From positions 1 through 9,496 of the forward strand of contig CAYXNR010000063.1 of the NCBI GenBank assembly GCA_964466595.1: a stretch of DNA of 9,496 nt, written 5' to 3'. The number at the start of each line of letters is the position of its first letter. Positions within the stretch are counted from its first letter, which is position 1. This document shows, one piece after another, positions 1-5,038 of this stretch. This stretch comes from JABDGC01 sp964466595 (GTDB lineage: Bacteria > Pseudomonadota > Gammaproteobacteria > DSM-16500). The notes under the pieces are model-generated. The model did not search any database. It was not told the origin of the DNA and saw only the letters and a program-made list of their open reading frames with translations. The translations under genes and the position numbers were made by a program.

Positions 1-188
1 ATCTCGGTGAAATTATTTCTTTCACAGTGGTAGCGAATACTAAATCACGTCGTGTCATGGAAAAAATTGGACTACACCATTCTGAAACAGATGATTTTAA
101 CCACCCTAAACTCAGTGAAAATAGTCCGCTAAGCAAGCATGTTTTATATCGCCTTACAAGGGATGAATACTGTGTAGCTAAAATTTAA
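1..188 (+). CDS. GNAT family N-acetyltransferase, C-terminal fragment (5' end outside window)
   Basis: Reading from base 3, the frame is open for 61 codons to a TAA at 186-188; the start lies outside the window. The fragment contains NTKSRRVMEKIGL, then DDFNHPKL, then PLSKHVLYRL. This is the typical end of RimJ/RimL-type GNAT acetyltransferases: the N-x-x-S-x-x-V-M-E-K-x-G helix that contacts acetyl-CoA, followed by the DF-HP and final beta-strand (H-V-L-Y-R-L) motifs. Such enzymes transfer acetyl from acetyl-CoA to an amine on a protein, amino acid or small molecule; the substrate cannot be read from this end. It is the first of three plus-strand genes, with about 50 nt to the next start. 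The family call is firm and the function unknown. Confidence 0.85.
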   Translation, partial: LGEIISFTVVANTKSRRVMEKIGLHHSETDDFNHPKLSENSPLSKHVLYRLTRDEYCVAKI

Positions 189-228
189 TCTACATGATTT
201 TCAGTTAGTATTGGTACAATGTTTTCTT

Positions 229-233
229 GGAGG
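229..233 (+). promoter_or_regulatory. Shine-Dalgarno GGAGG that fixes the start of the 58-residue ORF
   Basis: GGAGG lies five bases before the ATG at 239. The frame is open from a TTG at 227, but that codon overlaps the Shine-Dalgarno itself and has none of its own, so the ATG at 239 is the better start. A possible -10 (TACAAT, 215-220) lies just upstream without a convincing -35. Confidence 0.65.
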
Positions 234-238
234 TGGCT

Positions 239-415
239 ATGAACGACGAACTTAATGATTGGGCAAATGAATTAGACAAAATAGGTAATAAAATAACAGA
301 GGTAGCTGATGATCTACGCCAAGATAAGTATGCTACTAATCGTAATGGGATTATTAAAACATTGGAAAAATGCAAAGCTGATCTCGCTTATGCTATAGAA
401 CAATTAAAAAAATAG
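239..415 (+). CDS. small soluble helical protein, unknown function (58 aa)
   Basis: I do not recognise this protein. It is 58 residues, starts at the ATG at 239 with a strong GGAGG five bases upstream, and ends at TAG. It is charged, with no signal peptide or membrane segment. The spacing of hydrophobic residues (N-terminal DWANELDKIGNKITEVADDL, C-terminal IIKTLEKCKADLAYAIEQL) suggests two amphipathic helices joined by a short polar turn near residues 28-35, as in a small helical hairpin or coiled coil. There is one cysteine. It lies 50 nt after the GNAT gene and 38 nt before another small same-strand gene, so the three may be cotranscribed. The RBS and clean frame favour a real gene; no function can be assigned. 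Confidence 0.6.
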   Translation: MNDELNDWANELDKIGNKITEVADDLRQDKYATNRNGIIKTLEKCKADLAYAIEQLKK

Positions 416-453
416 CATACAAAGTTATCTAAAAGGACTATTAGAGAAGCCGC

Positions 454-684
454 ATGGACAATAAAAATACTCATCTTATAAATTTACTTACCCAGGATTT
501 AGATAATGGCAAATCAGTCAGTCTAGATTTTGATCAGTCCGGTAACTTCTATATTGATGGTAAAAAAATAGTTACACACGAGGTTGTTCAATTACGTCGA
601 TTTGAATTAGCTATTTTAGTTATCACCGCCGCTGCTGTCGTTGTACAGTCTCTCATGCCAGTTATCTCCTACTTCTATCCTTAG
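454..684 (+). CDS. small protein with one C-terminal transmembrane segment, unknown function (76 aa)
   Basis: I do not recognise this protein. Residues 1-49 are soluble and polar, with a short beta-like stretch (VSLDFDQSGNFYIDGKKIV) resembling a strand-turn-strand. After the basic RR at 48-49, residues 50-74 form one strongly hydrophobic segment that ends the protein, so it looks tail-anchored with its N-terminus inside the cell. Purine-rich AGAGAAG (443-449) four bases before the ATG is a plausible ribosome binding site. It follows the 58-residue gene by 38 nt on the same strand, which suggests a two-gene unit. A small membrane protein paired with a small soluble partner could be a toxin-antitoxin or regulator pair, but nothing in the sequence proves this. 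Confidence 0.6.
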   Translation: MDNKNTHLINLLTQDLDNGKSVSLDFDQSGNFYIDGKKIVTHEVVQLRRFELAILVITAAAVVVQSLMPVISYFYP

Positions 685-695
685 AGCATCGCTTT

Positions 696-707
696 TGCGT
701 TAACGCA
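696..707. repeat. 12-bp perfect palindrome
   Basis: TGCGTTAACGCA reads the same on both strands and lies 12 bp after the stop of the 76-residue gene. It could be a protein-binding site or a small cruciform. No T-run follows on either strand, so it does not look like an intrinsic terminator. Chance occurrence is possible. Confidence 0.4.
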
Positions 708-728
708 CTACGTCCATAATAGCCCTAC

Positions 729-743
729 TCTCCTGATAGGAGA
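729..743. repeat. short hairpin, 6-bp stem with 3-base loop
   Basis: TCTCCT (729-734) and AGGAGA (738-743) pair around GAT. It lies in the convergent interval between the plus-strand genes and the minus-strand tRNA, where a bidirectional stop would be expected, but neither side is followed by a T-run. At most it is a weak transcription-end structure. Confidence 0.3.
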
Positions 744-758
744 AAGACCTAAAGACCT
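743..758. repeat. tandem 8-bp direct repeat (AAAGACCT x2)
   Basis: Two perfect head-to-tail copies of AAAGACCT lie at 743-750 and 751-758 in the intergenic stretch 685-844. This is a minimal tandem repeat, probably from slippage; no function is evident. Confidence 0.5.
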
Positions 759-782
759 CCAGTGTCACACCAGATATAACGG

Positions 783-809
783 AAATATTACGGAAACTGG
801 CTAATATTT
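783..809. repeat. 8-bp inverted repeat with 11-base spacer
   Basis: AAATATTA (783-790) and TAATATTT (802-809) are perfect inverted copies around an 11-base spacer. The arms are all A/T and no T-run follows, so the hairpin would be weak. It lies 35 bp beyond the 3' end of tRNA-Glu and could be a processing or binding site, or chance in AT-rich DNA. Confidence 0.3.
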
Positions 810-844
810 GGACATTAATATTTGTAACTACTTGAAAAATAAAG

Positions 845-917
845 CGCTCCCTGCGGAATTCGAATCCGCGTTACCGCCGTGAGAGGGCGATGTCCTAGGC
901 CACTAGACGAAGGGAGC
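845..917 (-). tRNA. tRNA-Glu (anticodon CUC, decodes GAG)
   Basis: Read on the minus strand this is a complete 73-nt cloverleaf. The acceptor arms GCTCCCT (917-911) and AGGGAGC (852-846) pair fully, with discriminator G at 845. The D arm contains TCGTCTAGTGGCCTAGGAC, close to the conserved tRNA-Glu form. The anticodon loop is CTCTCAC, giving anticodon CUC at positions 34-36, on a stem TCGCC/GGCGG with a U-G pair at its top. The T arm is GCGGA-TTCGAAT-CCGC. Identity follows from the anticodon and from resemblance to the well-known E. coli tRNA-Glu, which carries UUC instead. No CCA is encoded: the bases after the discriminator are CTTT, so CCA must be added by nucleotidyltransferase. It stands alone here; a TATAAT box lies upstream. 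Confidence 0.93.
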
Positions 918-931
918 AAGTGAAGGCGTTT

Positions 932-937
932 ATTATA
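932..937 (-). promoter_or_regulatory. -10 box of the tRNA-Glu promoter
   Basis: On the minus strand a perfect TATAAT lies 14 nt before the first base of tRNA-Glu, placing transcription start about 7 nt before the mature 5' end. The stretch between the box and the start (AAACGCC) is GC-rich at its end, as in stable-RNA promoters under stringent control. The -35 is poor: the best candidate at 16-17 nt spacing resembles CTGTTT, in a T-rich stretch. Confidence 0.55.
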
Positions 938-1013
938 TGCGAAAAATATTAAAAAACAGCTAGGAAATCATTAAAAAGTTTAATATTTTGTTTTTAGAAA
1001 AATGAGCTACAAA

Positions 1014-1059
1014 GTCTAAGCCTGGATCCCCCCGCTTTCGCGGAGAAGGACCCCTAGAC
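1014..1059. repeat. degenerate palindromic intergenic repeat (imperfect 46-bp palindrome)
   Basis: The outer arms GTCTA (1014-1018) and TAGAC (1055-1059) enclose a GC-rich hairpin with core CCGC-TTTC-GCGG (1032-1043). On the minus strand the stem extends through G-U pairs. Read on the minus strand it runs GTCC...CCGCGAAAGCGG...GGATCCAGG, resembling the dispersed GTCATTCCCGCGAAAGCGGGAATCCAGG-like repeats of many proteobacterial genomes. It is much more GC-rich than its surroundings. It lies downstream of the 61-residue ORF and upstream of the tRNA. It could fold in RNA and stop or protect a transcript, but no T-run follows closely. Confidence 0.6.
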
Positions 1060-1075
1060 TAGACAAAACACAATT

Positions 1076-1261
1076 TTATTTTTTTAATTTCTTTTCTCTT
1101 GCCACTGGCTGCTGAAGCCCAGCTTCTTGAGCTTTTTCCTCTCCTACTTGTTCTATTTTTCGTTTCGGTTGGTCTGGCTTCTGTAAGAAGCTGAAATGAT
1201 TTTGAAGTTTCAGCTCATCTTGCTCTGCATGAATGGCAAATATTTCTTTTGGGGATAGCAT
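1076..1261 (-). CDS. small hydrophilic protein, unknown function (61 aa)
   Basis: I do not recognise this protein. It starts at the ATG at 1261 with AGAGGT (1268-1273) six bases upstream, a good Shine-Dalgarno, and ends at TAA after 61 codons. It is rich in Lys, Glu and Gln, has no cysteine, membrane segment or signal peptide, and ends in the very basic REKKLKK. The middle and end (KRKIEQVGEEKAQEAGLQQ) look helical or disordered. It lies 116 nt after aroA on the same strand, so it could be the operon's tail or a separate short gene; the gap is AT-rich, with no clear terminator or promoter. The good RBS favours a real gene, but so short an ORF may be chance. Confidence 0.45.
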   Translation of the reverse strand: MLSPKEIFAIHAEQDELKLQNHFSFLQKPDQPKRKIEQVGEEKAQEAGLQQPVAREKKLKK

Positions 1262-1377
1262 AAATAAACCTCTATATTGTTAATTTAGATCAATAATAAA
1301 TCATTTATCTTAAGGAATTATTAAAAACGACTTTTTTCTTCACTCAGCATCGAAGGAAGCAAATGAATAATAAAACT

Positions 1378-2652
1378 TTAATTCAGAATATTTTCCCATA
1401 GTTGAAAAAACTCAGGGCAAGATTTAGCCACGCACTCAGCCTCATTTATTACAATATTGGGAATACGCAAAGCTATCACTGCAAAAGCCATCGCCATACG
1501 ATGATCCTGATGAGTATCAATCAAGCCGCCCTGCGGTTTCGCGGGATAAATTTTTAGCCAAGTAGCGCCTTCTTCAACAGGGACGCCGATACCCTCTAAG
1601 TTCTTGCGCATAAGCTTCAATCGATCTGATTCTTTAAACCGGGCATGGCCAATATCGGTGATAAGAGTCGGTGTTTTCGCAAAGGGAGCAAGCGCGGCAA
1701 GCGTCATGAATAAATCTGGGCAAGCTTTCATGCTCACCTCAAGACCTTGCAAATGCTGGGGTCCTTTTACGCTTAAGCCAGTAGCTCGCTCTTCTACTTG
1801 GCAGCCCATTTGTTCCAGCAGCGATAAGAAAATCACATCGCCTTGTTTAATTTCCTTTCTTCGCACCGCTTGCATGGTCACTTCACCACTTGTCAGCGCT
1901 GCTGCAGCAAAAAAATAGGAGGCTGTCGAAAAATCCGGTTCGACTTGATAAGCTTGTGCTAAATAAGCTTGTGGTTTAGCAACAAAAAATTCTCTTTCAC
2001 TTAAAACCTCAACCTGTACACCAAACTCTGCCATCATTGAACAGCTTAAATTCACATAAGAACGACTGACCAGGTTTTCTACCTGCAGTGTAACTGCTGA
2101 CCTGGCAAAAGGGGCGATCATTAAGAGGGCTGAAATCACCTGTCCTGTTTGCGAGCCATCTACTACTATTTTACCGCCGGCTAAACCTACAGGACTATGC
2201 AGTGCTAGGGGTAGGTTTTCTGAAGTTTCGGGAAGGCAGATCATTCCTTGCTTCGCTAAGACCTGAAGCCCAGAAGTCATGGGTCGCTTACGTAGGGAAG
2301 CAGCACCATCAAAATAATAAGAACCGGATAGTCCGGCACAGGCGATTAACATAAAGCGGGCTAGCGTGCCGGATTCACCACACCATATTTTAACTTGCTT
2401 ATTTAAGCCTTGGCCCTGACAGCCTCTAACCACAACCTTTCTTGCTTTCTCATCAAAGTGAAGAGAAACACCTAAGTCTGTCAAAGCCCTGATAAAAACT
2501 CGGATATCCTCACTCACTTGTATATTATTAATTTCAGAAACACCGTCGGCTAGGGTAGCTAATAACAAGGCCCGATTGGAAACACTTTTAGAACCCGGAA
2601 TCTGAAGGCTGGCACAAAGGGGATGGCGAAGGGGTTCAAGAATTTTTTTCAT
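1378..2652 (-). CDS. aroA: 3-phosphoshikimate 1-carboxyvinyltransferase (EPSP synthase)
   Basis: AroA catalyses the sixth step of the shikimate pathway in the cytosol, joining phosphoenolpyruvate to shikimate 3-phosphate on the way to chorismate and aromatic compounds. At 424 residues it is normal length. Visible motifs: PGSKSVSNRALLL (K22, S23, R27), GESGTLAR (92-99), RKRPM (R123), TGQ (169-171), SRSY (S196), PDLFMTLA (D313), KESDRL (K340, R344), DHRMAMAF (383-390) and CVAKSCP (K410). KESDR and DHRMAM separate it from MurA of the same superfamily. Two sites differ from the E. coli form: GESGT replaces GNAGT, and T169-G170 replaces the Ser-Ser pair that binds the substrate phosphate; Gln171 is kept. 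It starts 11 nt after the sulfurtransferase stop with no visible Shine-Dalgarno, so translation is probably coupled. Confidence 0.93.
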   Translation of the reverse strand: MKKILEPLRHPLCASLQIPGSKSVSNRALLLATLADGVSEINNIQVSEDIRVFIRALTDLGVSLHFDEKARKVVVRGCQGQGLNKQVKIWCGESGTLARFMLIACAGLSGSYYFDGAASLRKRPMTSGLQVLAKQGMICLPETSENLPLALHSPVGLAGGKIVVDGSQTGQVISALLMIAPFARSAVTLQVENLVSRSYVNLSCSMMAEFGVQVEVLSEREFFVAKPQAYLAQAYQVEPDFSTASYFFAAAALTSGEVTMQAVRRKEIKQGDVIFLSLLEQMGCQVEERATGLSVKGPQHLQGLEVSMKACPDLFMTLAALAPFAKTPTLITDIGHARFKESDRLKLMRKNLEGIGVPVEEGATWLKIYPAKPQGGLIDTHQDHRMAMAFAVIALRIPNIVINEAECVAKSCPEFFQLWENILN

Positions 2653-2663
2653 ACTATTGCATG

Positions 2664-3536
2664 CTAAAGATAACTTTCAACTGGTCTCTCATCCAAACTG
2701 AGTTCTCCTGGATATAAGTTTTCCGACCCCCACTCCGTCCAGGAACCATCATACAAGGCATTATTTTCATTCCCTAAAATATCAAGCGCAAAATTAGCAA
2801 TGGCAGCTGTCATCCCCGAACCACATAAGGTCACTGTCGGATAACGAAGATCGAGTGCAAGCCCTTCCAAACGACGACGAAGCTTGTTGAGCGGTTGAAA
2901 AAAACCCTCCTTATCAAAAAAAGCCAGGTAAGGAAAACAAAAACTATCGGGAATATGACCGTGGCGTAAACCCGGCCGAGGCTCGGCACCGCCTACAAAA
3001 CGTACGGAGTGTCTAAGATCGAGAACTTGTTCTGTTGAATCTTGTAGGATGATTTTCATTTGCGCTAGCGTTCGCAAATATTTTTCATGGAAGCGCACAG
3101 GATAAGGCTTAGGAGCCGTTTGGCTTTCACCGGATTCTAATTTGCCGCCATATTTTTCCCAGGCTGACAAACCGCCATCTAAAATATAAAGCAGTTGCGA
3201 AGAATGGCCCAACATTTTCAAGATCCACAGAGCCCGGCAACTACTATGAAATTCACTGCGATCATAGAAAATAATTTTACAATCAGCGCGCAACCCCAAA
3301 TTCCCTAACAATTCCGAGTTTTTTTTCTCATCCAGAAGAAGCATGTTGGGTAGTGTCGAGCTAAGATCATGAAAAGCATTCAGATCAAAAAACCGTGCAC
3401 CGGCAAGATGTTTGTCAGCAAAGGCTTCTCTTGCTTTACGACTGTCAGCACCATGCCAAGTAGCATCTAAGATCAGTAGATTTTTTTGATTCCTGCGAAA
3501 ACTATCTAACTGTTCTGCATTAATGAGCCATGGCAT
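2664..3536 (-). CDS. sseA: sulfurtransferase, tandem rhodanese (3-mercaptopyruvate sulfurtransferase/SseA-like)
   Basis: The protein has two rhodanese domains, about residues 1-135 and 150-290. The inactive N-terminal domain shows ILDATW, AGARFFDL, the LPNML segment, and LDGGLSAW. The C-terminal domain has VLDLRHSVRF, then EPRPGLRHGHIPDS, then the active loop CGSGMTAA with catalytic Cys238. CGSG[VM]TA is the loop of 3-mercaptopyruvate sulfurtransferases; thiosulfate sulfurtransferases carry CRKGVTA-type loops. E. coli SseA is also about 280 residues. The enzyme moves sulfane sulfur from mercaptopyruvate to thiol acceptors or cyanide. I chose the ATG at 3536: it gives MPWLINAEQL, the normal family N-terminus, 20 nt after the coxC stop, with GAGGG about 13 nt upstream. 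The same frame stays open to 3620 inside coxC, adding an artefactual hydrophobic leader. The substrate preference is inferred. Confidence 0.88.
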   Translation of the reverse strand: MPWLINAEQLDSFRRNQKNLLILDATWHGADSRKAREAFADKHLAGARFFDLNAFHDLSSTLPNMLLLDEKKNSELLGNLGLRADCKIIFYDRSEFHSSCRALWILKMLGHSSQLLYILDGGLSAWEKYGGKLESGESQTAPKPYPVRFHEKYLRTLAQMKIILQDSTEQVLDLRHSVRFVGGAEPRPGLRHGHIPDSFCFPYLAFFDKEGFFQPLNKLRRRLEGLALDLRYPTVTLCGSGMTAAIANFALDILGNENNALYDGSWTEWGSENLYPGELSLDERPVESYL

Positions 3537-3556
3537 AGCTAGAAGATATCCCTCGG

Positions 3557-4471
3557 TTATAACCAATAGACAAAAAGAAATAAAAAGAGCCAGACCACAT
3601 CTACAAAATGCCAGTACCAAGAAACAGCCTCAAAGGCAAAATGATGTTCGGGTAAAAAATGTCCTCGAATACAACGCATTAAAATAGTAGTCAGCATAAT
3701 GACGCCGAGCGTAACATGCATAGCATGTAGACCGGTTAACATAAAAAAAGTAGCGCCATAGATACCACTACCTAAGGTTAAGCCATATTCAGTGTATGCC
3801 ATGTGATATTCATGCGCTTGCATACTAATAAAGAAAAGCCCGAGGGCAACAGTCACCGCCAAGCCTAAATTAAGCTGCCAGCGACGATTCTTTTTTAAGC
3901 CCCAATGGGCCCAAGTTACCGTGACTGCTGAACTCAGAAGAATCAGGGTATTGATAGCCGGTATACCCCAGGTGTCCATGACTTGTTTTGGGGCTACAAA
4001 TAAGGTGGGGTTTGGATTTTTTAACAAAGGCCAAACGGCTTGAAAATTAGGCCAGAGTAGCTGATGCGTGTAGACACTGCCTGCCATTAACAAATCTTGA
4101 ATCCATTTTTCTGGTGCTCCGCCAAGCTGCGGAATGGTAAAAATACGCGTATAAAATAGGGCTAAAAAGAAGACAAAAAAAAGCGCCACCTCTGAAACGA
4201 TGAACCACAGCATACCCCAACGATAGGTCATATCCATGCGTTTACTGTGTAAGCCAGCTACACTTTCTTTGATTACGGTGCCAAACCAGCCGGCCATGGT
4301 AAAAGCCAATAAAAGTACGCCTACAAAGCTAAGGTAAATGCCAATAGTGTTATTATGTAAAATATTCACCAACCCTAAAACTGAACAAAAAATACCGATT
4401 GATCCAAAAAGAGGCCAATAACTAGGGTCTGCTATAAAATAATAATCAACTGGTTGATATTTCTGTTTCAT
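3557..4471 (-). CDS. coxC: cytochrome c oxidase subunit III
   Basis: This is the seven-helix subunit III of the aa3-type oxidase in the inner membrane; it binds lipid and stabilises subunit I and its proton uptake path. Evidence: 304 residues, hydrophobic nearly throughout, with ISEVALF-like SEVALFFVFF (conserved Glu94), NTLILLSSAVTVTWAHW, QAHEY, GSGIYGATFFMLTGLHAMHV (230s-252), and the C-terminal EAVSWYWHFVDVVWLFLF signature. The loop between helices 3 and 4, about residues 110-170, is fairly long. The start ATG overlaps the ctaG stop as ATGA, with GAAGGAG just upstream, so the two are translationally coupled. The symbol ctaE is also used for this subunit. Confidence 0.96.
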   Translation of the reverse strand: MKQKYQPVDYYFIADPSYWPLFGSIGIFCSVLGLVNILHNNTIGIYLSFVGVLLLAFTMAGWFGTVIKESVAGLHSKRMDMTYRWGMLWFIVSEVALFFVFFLALFYTRIFTIPQLGGAPEKWIQDLLMAGSVYTHQLLWPNFQAVWPLLKNPNPTLFVAPKQVMDTWGIPAINTLILLSSAVTVTWAHWGLKKNRRWQLNLGLAVTVALGLFFISMQAHEYHMAYTEYGLTLGSGIYGATFFMLTGLHAMHVTLGVIMLTTILMRCIRGHFLPEHHFAFEAVSWYWHFVDVVWLFLFLFVYWL

Positions 4472-5028
4472 CCGAGCTCCTTCTTTATTGCTGATGGTGT
4501 CACATCAAATAAGGTATAAGCAAGTGTAATTGTGTGGACATCGGGGGGCAAATCTTTATCTACTTGAAAAACAAGGGCCAGGGTTTTTTCTTCTCCGGCT
4601 TTCAAAACCTGCTGATTAAAACAAAAACATTCCAGCTTATGAAAATGGCTGATGGATTCAGTAGGCGTCATGCTAGGAATGGCCTGCACAGTCATGTCTG
4701 TCTGCGTATTGTTTTTTGCATGAAATAAAACCTTGGCCTTTTCACCTACCCGAATCTGGACCATATTCGTTTTCGGATAGAAATCCCAGTCGAGCCCTTG
4801 ATTCTTGATAGTAAGCAATTGCACCTTTAAGAGACGCCAGGTTTTCGAAGAATCCAGAGGTGCCAGTGGCGCCTCTGGAAAATTAGAAATTGGAATAGAG
4901 GTATTTAAACCTATTTTTTTGCAGGCCACTCGATATAAGGGAACCAAGGCAAAGCTAAAACCAAACATCAGGACGACAGCCAGTGTCAGAATAGCAATTG
5001 TTTTACGCTGCGCCTTTTCCTTTTGCAT
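4468..5028 (-). CDS. ctaG: cytochrome c oxidase assembly protein CtaG/Cox11 (CuB insertion)
   Basis: CtaG is a membrane-anchored periplasmic copper chaperone that delivers copper to the CuB site of subunit I. The 186 residues begin with a short basic tail, one transmembrane helix (about 10-30), then PLYRVACKKIG with conserved Cys36. The periplasmic Ig-like domain contains LDWDFYPKT, then VGEKAKVLFHAKNNT, and AIPSMTPTESISHFHKLECFCF. The CFCF motif (Cys134, Cys136) is the family's copper ligand pair. It lies between ctaD (10 nt) and coxC (4-nt overlap), the usual proteobacterial order. The Shine-Dalgarno is weak (GAAGG directly before the ATG), consistent with coupling to ctaD translation. This is the Cox11 family, not the unrelated Bacillus protein also called CtaG. 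Confidence 0.96.
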   Translation of the reverse strand: MQKEKAQRKTIAILTLAVVLMFGFSFALVPLYRVACKKIGLNTSIPISNFPEAPLAPLDSSKTWRLLKVQLLTIKNQGLDWDFYPKTNMVQIRVGEKAKVLFHAKNNTQTDMTVQAIPSMTPTESISHFHKLECFCFNQQVLKAGEEKTLALVFQVDKDLPPDVHTITLAYTLFDVTPSAIKKELG

Positions 5029-5038
5029 GCCTTCAGCC

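Noticed and set aside
1076..1261. The 61-residue protein as a type IV secretion effector, because of its Glu/Lys-rich C-terminus
   Set aside because: Composition alone is not evidence, no host-like domain is present, and the organism's secretion systems cannot be seen in this window.
1325..1360. Possible terminator after aroA (imperfect CTTC...GAAG hairpin next to a homopolymer run)
   Set aside because: The T-run lies on the wrong side for aroA transcripts (A-run after the hairpin on the minus strand), and the stem has a mismatch and a wobble.
1604..1918. Plus-strand open frame of 104 codons inside aroA
   Set aside because: It lies wholly antisense to the clearly conserved aroA, has no recognisable product and no convincing ribosome binding site.
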